The notes below the pieces were generated by a model. It saw only the letters and a program-made list of their open reading frames with translations, was not told the origin of the DNA and searched no databases. Position numbers and translations under genes: made by a program. A stretch of 64,000 nucleotides of DNA from Porodaedalea pini (taxonomy: Eukaryota > Basidiomycota > Agaricomycetes > Hymenochaetales > Hymenochaetaceae): assembly GCA_002794775.1 (NCBI GenBank), contig NBAY01000046.1, forward strand, positions 186,001 through 250,000, in the 5' to 3' direction. This document shows positions 23,761 through 35,600 of the stretch, piece by piece (position 1 is the stretch's first letter; every line of letters starts with the position of its first letter).

Positions 23761-23935
23761 TATATTCTCTTGTACTAGTTAGATACGTAGTATACGATTT
23801 TGTATCCTATTTAGACTAATTTCCGGTCAAAGGAATTAAGTGAAGCGCAAAAATGAGATGGCTCAGGTGAATCTCGTACTAATGAGTTAAAATGCACAAA
23901 AAAAGACTTAATGATAGAGACAGGTTACCGGTGAT

Positions 23936-26886
23936 ATGCGTGCGGAGGTGCAGAAGTATTTTGACACGGAAGCGCAGGTATTTGATGACGATGAGGAGGA
24001 TACGTTCGTCGATGATGACGAAGGTATGTCTATGGTTTCTGTTATATATTTTTATATTACTGAAGTGTCTTCAGACAGTACAATCTTTTATTGACGATGA
24101 GGCTTGACCGACTGAAACTTACGCCTCCTCCTCCCGAATTATGCTCGACTTGTTGGACTCTGACTCTGACGACGATCTCGAGCGCATTGCGGAGAGGTAC
24201 AGGAAGCGCTCGCGCACTGGACCGGCCCCGTATGACACCGACAACAGGTCTCATCCTGTTGTTCAGACCTTCGCGCAATGTGGTCATTTCCCCGCTGAGG
24301 CTGCCATGGATGATTCTGAGTACGAGCTGGTGATGATCCGCGTTACAGTGAGTGTATTGGTTTTAAATATTGCAAATCTATCTAAATGGTGTTCCAAGCC
24401 TGGCAAAGAAAAGTCTTGCGCTTCGGTTGCGCAGGACTGGCTTCCACAGATTTGTTTAGCATTCTCAGTCGATATTCTCCCTGGCCGGATATACGTATGG
24501 ACTCTGAACGCGTCAACTGTGTGGCAATCCTATCTTGCTCGAGGCATCATTCTCCCACCGCGCTCGGTCTCCTTCGTTCCGCGTGACAAGATCAATTCAG
24601 TTTTTGACTGTCGGAACAGACTATACGCTGCAAAAACAAAGGTCGGAGACTGGGTTTTCGTGCGTCGAGGGACATATCGCGGAGACATCGCCATAGTGCG
24701 AGAGGTGTTGGACGGCGACGCTTTGAAGTTAGCAGTTGTTCCACGTATATCGACAAAGAGCTACGCTCAGTCGAAACGCGTGGAGCGAATGCTTGCAACT
24801 CTGAAACTGTTGGCCAACAACTTTCCAACGGAAGAGCTTCACTGGCTTTTGAGCAATACTTTCAAATTTCGCAAGCATGACTATACTGACCATTTGCGCA
24901 TACTTACAGTTGCTGGGCTTCATTCTGTTCGACCGGCTTCCCCCTCTCTTGATGATGTTTTTCTTTTTTCTCACACGGAATTGGGTGTGCTTGACAATAT
25001 AGAACACTATACTCGCCGTGGAGACTTGATAGTTGTAGTTTCAGGACCTTACCAGAAGATGGCTGGAATGGTCATGACAGTTGATGAAAAAACAGTCGAA
25101 CTGGGTCAAGTCTGTCGCATAGATAGTGTTCTAGTCGGACTGGCAGACAACGAGATTGATGATATCGGCCTGCAGCACTTAATATCTCGTCCCAAGGTTC
25201 GCGAGCTTCAGGGATCGGAGCCTTTGTTGCAAAATATTACCGTATCCCGAAGTGCTGTTCATCGACTCCTCAATCTTGGAGACAACGTTGTTGTGAAAGC
25301 CGGCCCTCGCAAAGGAGCCATGGGCATCATAATGGCGATCGAAAAAAAAATGATTTCTGTACATCTCGACGAACAGGAGGATTTTGTACATGAAGTTTAT
25401 TAAACGTGTCTTTTATTTCATTTATACTAACACTTTCAAATACATTTCAAATTAAATACAGCTGTCCATTCGAGCGAGCTGGGTTGAACTCGATCAAGCC
25501 AATAGTTCCGTTATCCGCAAAGCCGGACACCCTAATTTTTCCTTCGGAGTTAGCATTATAGTTCTGGAAGGGCCGCATAAGGGAAAGAGAGGCTTCATTC
25601 TTGCGGCACAAGCGGACATGGTGCGCGTATGCATCTTCAATCGCCTGAGAAAAGTGGTGCATAGTGCAATTCGAATTTATTTACCACTGTGATTTACTCT
25701 TTGTTCAGGTGGAGTTGCCTATACACGCCATCATGGAATGCGACGACGACACGAATGTAAATCGCAAACTCCAAGATGTTTACGCGTACGAAAAGGAGAA
25801 GAGGAACACTTTCCTTGGAGCGAACGTATTCATTCGCGGCGTGGACGGGAAAGCGAGGTTCGCGAAGGGTTTTCGCGGTTATGTGCAGAGCATCGACGAG
25901 ACGAAGAGAACTGCGGAGGTCTCATACGGCCACAATAATACGGTCGAGATCTTCCCGCTGAAGAATCTTATCTCAATGTATGTATTTGTGTTATACAACA
26001 GTGTCACGGACTCACCATGTTATTATAGCGACCACGTAGAATGTCTGGACAACCGCTGCCGCTTGTCTGCAGAAGAGAAACTGGAGTACCTCGAGAAATT
26101 CAAAAACCTCAAGCCTTCCGGTACTCCTTTGTGTGACTCGACTCCGCCGCCACTGCCACCTGCCGATTCTGAAGAGTGGAGACCGACTTTCGATGAGACA
26201 TTTAACAATCCTGCGCCGCCCGTATCTGGTGAGTTTCTATCCTTTCTAGTTTACGTGGATACTCAAATGATTTAGACTTTTTGGGGTCTGGAATGTGGAT
26301 ATTGTCGCCTGCTGTTCAGGCGATAACTCATCACTACAAAATCCACATCAAGGTCTCCTCAAAAGACAGATGTGGAGTCCTTGTCATCAATGACCCGTTC
26401 GGCGACCACATCAACTGCTCCGCTTCTCACGAGCATTGTGCCGTGAACGTTAATGTCGATACTGGGCACGGAATCTCTGCATCCCTTGTTACTGTCTCCG
26501 ACCTGGAGGCTCGCCAACCCACAAAAAAAGGCGAGCTTGTTATACAGATCAGAGCCTTCGTTCAAAGTGACGTCGGCAGATTACTTCGAGTCATTGCATT
26601 GCCGCGCGCGAGAGGTGGTCTGAAGAAGGTAATGGTCTCGGTTCTGGGTGACAAATTTCGGTTTTGGGATGAGCTTGCAAGCAATTTGACACTGGTCGAG
26701 CCATTGCAGAGTTGGTGCGCAAGTCTTCGGTTAACCTCTATGTGTATTGCTAAAATGTTCTCCAGATTCGTAGCAATTTTTATCGATATACCCCTAGACT
26801 TATTGTTATTACCTAAATTATATATGCTCTGTGATCGAGTTGGGAGGTGTGATCGCGTGAACGAGACAATAACAGTCTTTGGTTAA
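23936..26886 (+). CDS. Spt5-like NGN/KOW protein (element A)
   Basis: The multi-exon gene has an acidic N-terminus (FDDDEEDTFVDDDE). After an intron comes LDSDSDDDLERIAERYRKRSRTGPAPYD, then an NGN-like segment (about 24325-24640), then KOW-type modules. Clear ones are TKVGDWVFVRRGTYRGDIAIV (about 24640), RRGDLIVVVSGPYQKMAGMV (about 25015), LGDNVVVKAGPRKGAMGII (about 25275), GVSIIVLEGPHKGKRGFIL (about 25550) and ANVFIRGVDGKARFAKGFRGYV (about 25823). Introns at 25388-25459, about 25650-25709, 25978-26028 and 26229-26275 have GT-AG borders. Spt5 with Spt4 clamps RNA polymerase II during elongation; this protein keeps the KOW layout but is shorter than host Spt5. One in-frame TGA (about 24108) sits where element B has another residue run, so it may start downstream or be damaged. 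Confidence 0.75.
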
Positions 26887-27166
26887 ATGTACTAACCACC
26901 TATATTATTCACGAGATGTAGAATGGAGATTATCAAGATTTTACTGGTGTTTAGGTTCTTGTCTAAGCAGTTTTCGCCTTGGCTTTGTGTTCGGTGAGTT
27001 ATTCCTCGTGATTGGTCTTATACTGCAAAACAAAAGCTAATCGAGCCTTTGGAAAGGATTACCCCTGGTCTAAGGGGCCAAAGCGTTGTTGGCCTTGTCT
27101 TGCGAGTATTTAAAATGTACGTCCTTTTGCAATAATTTCATGAATCTCCCTGCTGACTTTCTCGAT

Positions 27167-28377
27167 ATGCGCTACTATCCGATTATGGGGAGACCACCTG
27201 CGGGATTCGACGAGCGGAAACTCGACATACTTTTGGCTTATCTGCCTTCGCCAGGCGACTGCAAAGAAGCATTTCTCAAGATGTCCGAGAAATGTACCAT
27301 TCCAGGTTGTAGGGGCAACCACGAAATTCAGCTGGGATTAGGAGAGGGAAAGGCAATATCTTCTTATGGAAAATTGCTGTTTGTGGTACGTCGTTCGCGT
27401 TCATATTGTGTATATTACAACATTTTGTAATGATTATGAAACAGTGTAAGGAAAACTACTCCAAGCAACTGCCATTGGAGAACATTCAACTCAGTGACGC
27501 GGAGAGGGCAGCTGTCGTTTGGGAGTGTCAAGAGTTGAACCCGCCTGCTTTGCTGGGGGCCTCGGTTCGCATCGACAACCAAGCTAATTGGAAATCTTTG
27601 CTTCCAACTGGCTTTAAAACCCGCAGCCCAACAGCGATGCGATGCATACAGGAGATGCAGTGCACTCAAAACAGAGGAGCAAGCGACGTAGGAGCGGAGC
27701 GCTTTTTGCTTTCTCCTTCACATGCCTCACCGAAGAAGTCACCTATCAAGCGTGAGGTCCTTCCCCCGGTGGACTCGACTACGCTGAATCCACACTCATC
27801 TCCCGAATCTACCAAGATGCACGGCATGTCAATTTCGTCACCTGTGGTGTCTTCGCGTAAGGCACCACCTATCAAGACCGAAACTTTTCTTTCTGCTTTG
27901 CGTTCCTCAGCCACGACCCCACTGAAGCAACCAAAGCCCCGCCCCCGTAATGCATCCTTGCGTGGCCTGCCAGCAACGTCTTCCGGCTCATCACCTGAAA
28001 GCCATTCTAGCTCCTCGCCGGTTTCACCAGCAACCTTCGGCCGCAAGGTCCTTGAAGCATTTAGGTATAAGGCCCCTGCGCAATCAGCATCTTCTACTCG
28101 TCCGACCCCGGTCATTGATATCACCTCCGATTCCGACGACGGAATGCCTAACAAAGCTTCCAGTCCTACTCTTCAGAGGATTGCGTGCAAGACCTTGTCT
28201 GTAGCTAAACGGTCTGCATCTTTGAAGCTCGAGCCGAAAATTCTGGTCCCTTCGTCTGATCCCAAAGACAACAAAGCCACTACATCGACTAGACCACTTA
28301 CTGGGAAACGTGTCCGCTCGGCCAAAAGTGACATGAAGCGAAGCACGAAACGTGCACGAAAGGTTGGATGTAATTAA
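27167..28377 (+). CDS. Cargo protein X with SUMO-interaction-like motif (element A)
   Basis: Two exons (27167-27385 and 27445-28377, intron GTACGT to AAACAG) give 383 residues starting MRYYPIMGRPPAGF. I do not recognise the N-terminal 130 residues, but they are shared with the element B copy (YP, P, LxxLP, GCxxxHE and CK positions). The rest is Ser/Pro-rich. VIDITSDSDD (about 28112-28141) looks like a SUMO-interaction motif with its acidic tail. The C-terminus (TGKRVRSAKSDMKRSTKRAR) is a likely nuclear localisation signal. The copy is intact. A nuclear adaptor role is inference from these motifs only. Confidence 0.65.
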
Positions 28378-28405
28378 ATTTATATAGTCCTGTCTCCCTA
28401 TGTCT

Positions 28406-28969
28406 TTATATATGTACAGAGCGCCTGGAGTGCACCATGTCTTGCTTTATATACACACGGGAAAAGCACAGTCCCAAAGTGCATCTGTGTGTACTTGTAA
28501 GGAAATAGTGTTCATTATTGTTTGAAGAGCCCGCACAAGGCATCCGTTCGTTTGATCGATCATTTTTTTTTGTGCCAGTGTCACCGGGGTCGAGGTATGT
28601 AACTACCGTTATATCATTAGGAGGACTTGCTAAGCTGTGATCATCAGGGCCGCAACGAACAATGGGGCTCTCCAACCAACTGACTGTCCACCCATTCCCG
28701 AGAGCTTGGATGATTCTATTCAGATTTGAAGTGTAGTCTTGCCAGTCCACTGCAGAATCTGTGGCTGGAGAGCAGAGGGCCACATCTGTCGCTTTGTGAG
28801 TGATCAGAATGGTATATATTCTATGGAATTGACAAGTGCTTGCCATGCAGTGTAATCGTCCCGCCTCGATCACTACTTTATGTACAGTAAATTCGAAGTA
28901 AAGAATGTAATTATAATGTTTGAGTCCCTCAAGTGGCCTCAGAGTTTTGGCCTTGAGATCAACGGCCAC
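28406..28969 (-). CDS. Hypothetical open frame W (element A only)
   Basis: An open minus-strand frame of 187 codons (open further upstream to about 29055) lies between X and Y. It has no in-frame ATG near its beginning, so a spliced or alternative start is needed. Composition is protein-like (for example NRIIQALGNGWTVSWLESP and NDITVVTYLDPGDTG). I recognise no domain. Element B has no counterpart between its X and Y genes. Confidence 0.35.
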   Translation of the reverse strand: MAVDLKAKTLRPLEGLKHYNYILYFEFTVHKVVIEAGRLHCMASTCQFHRIYTILITHKATDVALCSPATDSAVDWQDYTSNLNRIIQALGNGWTVSWLESPIVRCGPDDHSLASPPNDITVVTYLDPGDTGTKKNDRSNERMPCAGSSNNNEHYFLTSTHRCTLGLCFSRVYIKQDMVHSRRSVHI

Positions 28970-29144
28970 ATTTCTGCGCTTGGATGAGGCCTGTTGACGC
29001 CCGAGTGCGCATTGTTTATCATGGCCTTGTTCAGGTGGTTCGCCATTCGTTTATGCTGAGCCTAAGCGCACAATGTGAGTACTCTATAAATTGCTTTACA
29101 TACTGCGCTGACACCCCTCCAGCAACAGACCACTCAGTCTTCAC

Positions 29145-30847
29145 TATGCCCTCTTCGGCTGCTGACTTAACTGTCTCTCAAATGAAAGACAAGAAGCGTG
29201 AGAATTTCAAGAAAGATGAACTCGCTTTCATATCAGCTCGCGAGGCCGAGTTCTTCTCCCTTCCTCACGAGCAACATAGGCATGCGCAGGTTGTCGCTTT
29301 CAAGCAGAACCTAGCAGAGGACTTTATTAAACACTTCGGCTTTACAACAGATTTGGACCGCATTAGAAAGGTGTGTTGATTTCCGTTACCATTCCAATCA
29401 AAGCCTGAATTGTTACAGAGGGTTATTCGAAGACTTTCTAACATCAAGAGGGACTACAAGGGCAAGGGACTCACACCTTGTGTTATGGTTGCGAAGAAAG
29501 ACACAGCCGTGCTGGCTGACTTCTTTGAGAAATACGTGCCATGCAAGCTCAGTGGGAAGGATATTTTCTTGCGTGAAAACAAGGACATTGTCGAAAGGCA
29601 TGCTACAGACTTGAAGGAGTCTACAGAAGGAAGCAAGAGAGGGCTCGACGCTGTCGTGAAGAAGAACATCTATAATGCCCTATCGGAGGAGGAGAAGGCT
29701 GAATATGATCATCGTGCAAAGGTGGAGAACAGGCAGACCTTGAAGGTGCTCATGGAAGGCTTGAGCGATGAGATGATAGCTGAGTAAGTTATTTAAACAA
29801 GTGTCGCAGGTCAAAAAAATCTAACTGTTCCTTAGAAACCAGTCTAAGCTTAGGGATGCACTATCTACTTTTGTTTCTTCACTCGGTGGGCGAAAGAATT
29901 TGTTTTCTGTTGGAGATGCTGTTTTTACAGTTCAATACGTGTTTGTATCTATTGCTGATGGGAAGCTTAAGGCCGACTCGTACGTATTCTGATATCAGAG
30001 TCCCTGGAATCCGCATTTCTGATGACATTGATAGTGTTCATACAGTGTTTAATGGTGCTTCTTTTGAAGAAAGCAGGTACTATGAGAAGAGCCGCATAAA
30101 GAAATCCTGGAAAGCCTTCACCAAAGAGACACTATTGACATCAAATGACGAGACCTTCAGCAAAGTCTTACCCAGTAAATGCGATCTGGTCCCCTCATCT
30201 CCCTCCACACAATCTCCTGAGTCTGAGCAGTCGCAGTCTAGATCTCCATTTATCGAGTCTTGTATTGGACACTCCGAGGTGTCTGACTCCTGTGGCCATC
30301 TCCCTACTCCGCTCTATGGCAGTGATGATGCGCAATCATCCCTGCTTCTTTCACATCAGCAAATACCCTTGATTGAAGAAGCAGCTGGTGGTATCCCAGA
30401 TGCGTCAAACAATGTTACGATTGTGGCCACCCCTAGTGAAAGCGTTGATTGCCGTCCTGATATCATAACCTTCAATCTTGAAGATGGCCCAGACACGACA
30501 AATAATCCTGAACTGCATGAAGATGTCGCTGAGCCCGAACTGGCACAACTTAATCCGCTGCAGCCTCAGTGTGATATGCAAGTCGACTTGTCAATGGCAC
30601 AGTCTATCAATACAGTGCCTCTCCAGGAGGAAGACACTCCAAGGTTGAAGCCAGTCAAAAATACAAGAAAGCATAAGCGAACCATAATGGAAGGTGAAGA
30701 GCTACGCAGAAGTCATCGAAAGCTGGTTCTCCTGTGAGTTACCTTTATCCGATTTACATTCACTGTATCTAACTGCCTTCTAGTCCTAGGCCTGATGCTG
30801 ATTTCCCTACCCCAAAGAAGAAACGGTCAGCACGCAGAGTATGGTGA
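29145..30847 (+). CDS. Cargo protein Y, HMG-like helical segment and NLS (element A)
   Basis: It starts MPSSAADLTVSQMKDKK. Introns lie at 29371-29418 (GTGTGT to TTACAG), 29784-29835 (GTAAGT to CTTAG) and about 30735-30783 (GTGAGT to TTCTAG). The N-terminal block (KDELAFISAREAEFFSLPHEQ) and the IFLRENKD ... KKNIYNALSEEEKAEYDHRAK block (about 29567-29725) are conserved with element B. The latter resembles the last helix of an HMG box. The C-terminus is PKKKRSARRVW, a classical nuclear signal. The switch of frame near 29985 (ADSYVF stop versus SDIRVPGIRISDD) suggests a one-base lesion or an exon border I cannot place. Confidence 0.6.
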
Positions 30848-31188
30848 ACTGGCAAGTGCTTACACCGGGAAAATCCTGGTTCATTAAACTTGAACGATTC
30901 AATGGTTAATTGGCATGCTCGTTCATCTTGCAGATTCGGGCTACTTAGAACGGTTTTATCTTTTCATTTTCTTCATTCTTCATTTGTTCATTTCTTTCAT
31001 GAACCGTTCACGGACTTTTCTTTTTTCTTTCTTTCTATTCTCTCGTGTTTTCCTTACCTATCCATTATGAACCGTTCTTACTATAAGTCTTTGTGTAGTA
31101 TTTACTCATGTACTAGTATAATTACTTAGAATGAACTGTTCGACTTATTATGAGTCGTCTGTTCAACCGATAAGCTATGGTTCCTGTG
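30848..31188. repeat. Right terminal region of element A
   Basis: A T-rich stretch carries repeated GAACCGTTC/GAACGGTT/GAACTGTTC words (about 30947, 31001, 31070, 31131). It ends with the right TIR (31152-31178, reverse complement beginning ATAGCTTATC). No gene was seen. Confidence 0.6.
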
Positions 31189-31196
31189 TGGGCTAC

Positions 31197-32373
31197 TGCA
31201 TCAAGGGGTTTTGTGAGGATATTGGCAGGATTGGTAGTTCCAGCAATATGCTTGAGTTGAATCCGAGACTTGGCAACCTCGTCGTGGATGTGATGTGCCG
31301 AAATGTTGATATGCTTTGTTTTAGAAAGGTACACCGGATTTTGAGTCATCTGAATCATGGCAAGATTGTCAACATAGAGGGTAATGGGGCAATCCCCGAA
31401 AGATCTTCCAATTTCATGAAAGAAATGACAGAACCATATGGCTTCGCATGCACATGAGGATACACCTATATATTCTGCTTCAGCCATGGACTTTGCAACA
31501 ACGGTCTGTTTGCGGGACCGCCATGCCACCGGCCCTCCATTGAGCATAAAGACATATCCAGCCGTTGATTTGCGATCTGATGAGTCTCCTGCCCAGTCCG
31601 AGTCTGAATATCCGACAGGTATTTTGTCTCCTCCGGAGCAGTAGATGATTCCGAGTTCTCAGGTTCCCTTCAGATAGCGAAGAATCCTCTTGCAAGCCTC
31701 CCAGTGAATCAGCTTAGGTTTTTGCATATACCGGGCTAGTATGTTGACGGCGAAGGCAATGTCTACACGTAGAATAGTCCCAATCCAGAGTAGTTCACCG
31801 ACTAATTGAGAGTATGGCCAGGGTGGATTGTCAAAAGCCTCAGATTCGTCACGTTCAAACCTAGTTAGCGCATCCTTGGCCATAGGAGTCCTGCAGGGTA
31901 ATGCATCCTTCAGGTTGTATTTCTCCAATGCATGGTCAATCTTCAGCGCAATAGACAGATTAACGTAGCCAGCTTGTTCATTGTACAAAACCATCATTCC
32001 TAGCAAGTTTGCACGGTGTCGGGCATCTTTTTCTTTGAAAATGAAGTGTGTGTTGACATTTTTCTTAAATCGTATCACCTCAGCATTTTGATTGGATGAA
32101 AAAGATTTGCAGGAAGCAGTACAGTTGTCCACATGGGTTGCGACTAGAGTCTCCCCCTCAGCATCTGAGCGAACGTAAACACTAGGGGCCATAATGCACT
32201 GTCGGAAACCCAGATCAGCCAGTTTTATACCAAAGAAATCTGACCACGTGCAAGTGCCTTGATGGAGCCCGTAGAGCACGCATTTGAGAAGACAGCAAGG
32301 ATTGGAATATCCAGAGACGGCAAAGCCAGTCAGGTATTCAACGATAAGATTTTCCTTGGACAACGGGCTATGA
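31197..32373 (-). pseudogene. Copia RT (second half) and RNase H
   Basis: The minus strand encodes HSPLSKENLIVEYLTGF (about 32360), LLKCVLYGLHQG (about 32290) and the active-site region VATHVDNCTA (about 32130), then AYLARYMQKP-type connection sequence. RNase H follows (SMAEAEYIGVSSCACEAIW near 31480; NPANILTKPLDAVAH near 31215). The usual V-D-D is V-D-N here, so the catalytic aspartate is lost, probably by a CpG to CpA change. It continues from 51420 across element B and into 18641 across element A. Confidence 0.9.
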
Positions 32374-32693
32374 GTAACTTCACAGGAGCTTGGTTCAGTT
32401 AAACAATTGGTTTTCAATCAGAACAGATCAGTGGCTGATCCGTTTGGTGTATGTACATAAAAAGTAGCTTATTGCCATGTAAGGAATACATTTGTAAGCT
32501 AAGAATGGTTCAAATGTGAGCTCTGCTTAGACTTGCTATGATTAGGAAAAGTAAAAATAGATCGGTTCAAGAGGTTCAGCTCAAGGGCAAGACAACAAAA
32601 GGAATAAGGATCACCTATCATGCATGTTTCTTGCATGCTATGAAAGAATGATCATCTGTTTATATTAATTGTGGAAAAGAGAAACAAGTTACC
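32374..32693. repeat. Left terminal region of element B
   Basis: The TIR core is at 32380-32398 and TCAGAACAGATC at 32418-32429. Words such as ATGGTTCAA (about 32505) and CGGTTCAAGAGGTTCAG (about 32563-32580) follow. No gene was seen before the transposase stop. Confidence 0.6.
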
Positions 32694-35600
32694 TCATTTC
32701 CGAAGCTGTTTTGAAGGAGACTGTTTGCGCTTCAGCAACAAGTCTGGTTCATTAGAAACCATGCCTGCAATGATAGGAGGTTCTTCTGAAAGATGTATGA
32801 TCGATCTTTTATAGAGCTTTTGGGCATATTCAGACATAGCATGGAAGATGGATGATTTGTGAGCAGCGTATGCAGAAGCTCCTAATGTGTCACCAGTCTG
32901 CATCTGCGAAACTGCCGTGGCCCATACCCCTGACATAGCTTCAAAGCCACGTATCAACTGTTTGAATTCTTCTTCAACTATAACAAGCTCTTCATGCCAT
33001 CGATCACACGATGCTCACAAACGAAACCAGAGAACACGATCCTCTGAAACAGTATTAGCTCCTAATGTGCATAACAAGACGAGTAAATATACCTTCTTTC
33101 ACCCAGTCCTCAGGGTCTTTCTCTTTACGACCCATTTTCCATACCCACCCATCTGTCTTTCTCCCAGAACCAAGTTTGTGAGGCTCAGTGATTGATGGCC
33201 GATACATATCTTCATCTTTCAAGGGATGGAGGTGAGAGTTCACTTCATCCATACCAAGTGAGATGAGTGCCGCACGCGTCACTTCATACTCGTTGGCCCA
33301 TTTACGCTTCTTGTTGCTAGCTTGCTTTCATGCCACTGCAGTCCGTGTATTGCTTTGCTTTCTGTATCCATATTTGCCATGCAGACTCTCCAGAAAGCTC
33401 TGTTCACGGAGCGCCGATTTCAATTCATGGAGAGCATCGTATGCTTCACCTTCTCATAGCCTGTACTCTATCTCTGCAAGTTCTTCCAGCTGGTAAGTAG
33501 CGCAGTCAGCCTTTGAAAATGAGGATGGAAGCCATATATCCTCTTCAATTCTGACCTCCTTGTGCTCCTCCACAAGCTCTCATAAAGCAGGCATGAATAG
33601 CATCTGCCGGGAATAAAATGTCTTCCTATCACATTCATAGCTTTCGACAGAGGCTTTAGCAGGCAGTCCCACTTTCTTAGACATCAATTCCCATCTGTAT
33701 AATAAAAGTTAGTTACAAACTGAAATAGTTGTTAAAGTTCTCACCTGCAAAACTGGAGAGTCATACCAAAACTTATAAACATAGCAAGCTTCCCTCTCAC
33801 CTTTGAGTGATGTCCATTCCTGGGCTGAAGGGCTTCCCTCTCAAGTACTTTGGCTTGCGAAGGATCTAGAGGTAATGATCCCATGTAAACTTAGCAAACT
33901 ATTTCAGAAGCACAAGCACTGGCTCTGATGTTGATGAGAGGCTAAGCTCAACATCTGCACGTCCTTGCAATGAATGGGTAGGTAGACTTACAAGAAAGCT
34001 TAGGTCGGTAGACGCTATCCCATTCACCTTTCTCATCCTTGTAAGGTGCCGTGTCCATACCCTCCCACTTCTTAACAAGTTTTTCGCCATAGATGCGCCG
34101 CATACATGCATCTGAAGAATCAAAGCTAAGCTTGAGTCTTTTGTACGTTTCTTGTGCTTTTGAGTAGCGCTTAGCAAGTGTCTGTGCTATATTGAGTATA
34201 TTAAATATAGATATATTCTTCTGTAATATGAAAACTGCGCAGGACATACCCATAAACTCTATCTTGGTCCAATTCCATGTGCCAATAATATCATCTAGCA
34301 TGTCACAACGATAGCCTGGTCCCATTTGCTTTGTACTCCCAGCAACTTGATTCACTTCTGACCACCAACGCTCGACTTCCTTGCCATCAGTACGTCCGAC
34401 TCCATTAGTGTAGTTGAATGAGAAGCCATACTGGCATGATTCGATGTGTCCAAAAAGATGTAACTTGCTGACAAGAATTTTCATCTCGCAAATCATATCA
34501 ACAGCATCGGGGAAGCATTCTTCAAAGCACTTCACCAGCTTAATAGAGTACTGGCAACCGATATCGTATGAAAGAATGAATCGTCTGATATGGTCCTTGC
34601 CTTTTAGTGCACCTGCAAGTGCATAGTCTACATTAATATGTCTAAGGCAAGTTTAATACATTTTCTGCAGGAATGTGGTAGTTGTATCAACTCACCTTTC
34701 ACCATGTTGCAGATTCACTGCTCCTTTGGGCTCACCAAGCCCATGCCTACATAGAATCATGACAAGGCTGCTCACATTTTGGCCGCGATGCTTCAGCATG
34801 TTTGCATTCTCGATAGCTTGGAATCTTGAGCAAGTAGATTTCTATTATTCCGTAAAAATGAAATCTTCAATTAATTCATCCACTCATACCTCTTCTGTGA
34901 CTACAATATGTCTTTTTATATGTACCTCAAGTTCTTCTTGTTTTCTGACATATCCGTGGCCGTCCCACATTGCCCTCTCACGTAGATTATTTTTCTTGTT
35001 CAGTCCAATAAGATGAAAGTTTGCATCCACTGATATATTCTTCTGATTTTTGTAGCTTCTCGTAACAATAAGAACAAGTATCATCCAAATAAATTTGTGC
35101 CACTTACTGCGAGCTGAGTTCATGATCAGTATTGAAACCTGGGAGGGGACATGCAAGACAGACGACCGCAAACGATCCATGCGGGCGAGAGAGCAAAGTA
35201 TCGTCAACTTTGTGAAGCTGACCACTCCTTTGCTCAGTGAGTAGAAATTGCTAATAATGTGCGATACAAATGAATTGTTGGCTAGGTACCTAATGTTGAA
35301 TGTTATCCTAAGATCAAAGCACACAAGTAGCGTACATACCTTTACTTCTGAAGGCAGAAAGTTGTTGGTTTTCTTTCAGAGGCTGATCATGTAGTCATAT
35401 GCAGATTTCTTCGACACAGTTGTATGGGTATGAAAGTCTCAAAGGGCATTAAATGTGAATGCTACTTTAGGGTGCTTTACAGATGCAGGAAATAGACCAT
35501 AGCTTATTAACTGTAGCATGGCCTTGTCTCTTTCCGCACATGCACAGTATACAACTCGGCATTTGTGAATGCCATTTACATCTCCTACTGAAAGATCGTA

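Larger units (their letters stand above)
18642..31188. mobile_element. KDZ-type DNA transposon with cargo, element A (12.5 kb)
   Basis: The element is inserted in the copia RNase H end. The flanks TGGGCGTA (18634-18641) and TGGGCTAC (31189-31196) share 5 of 8 bases and look like an eroded 8-bp target duplication. Terminal inverted repeats of 27 bp lie at 18647-18673 and 31152-31178 (22 of 27 matches). It contains a CxC2 KDZ transposase (minus), a conserved palindrome, an Spt5-like gene, gene X and gene Y (all plus). An extra minus-strand open frame lies between X and Y. Layout and length closely match element B, which supports these ends. Confidence 0.82.

Noticed and set aside
18642..31188. 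Element A as a Starship-type element
   Set aside because: There is no DUF3435 tyrosine recombinase at an end. TIRs, near 8-bp target duplication and a CxC2 KDZ transposase fit a KDZ element.
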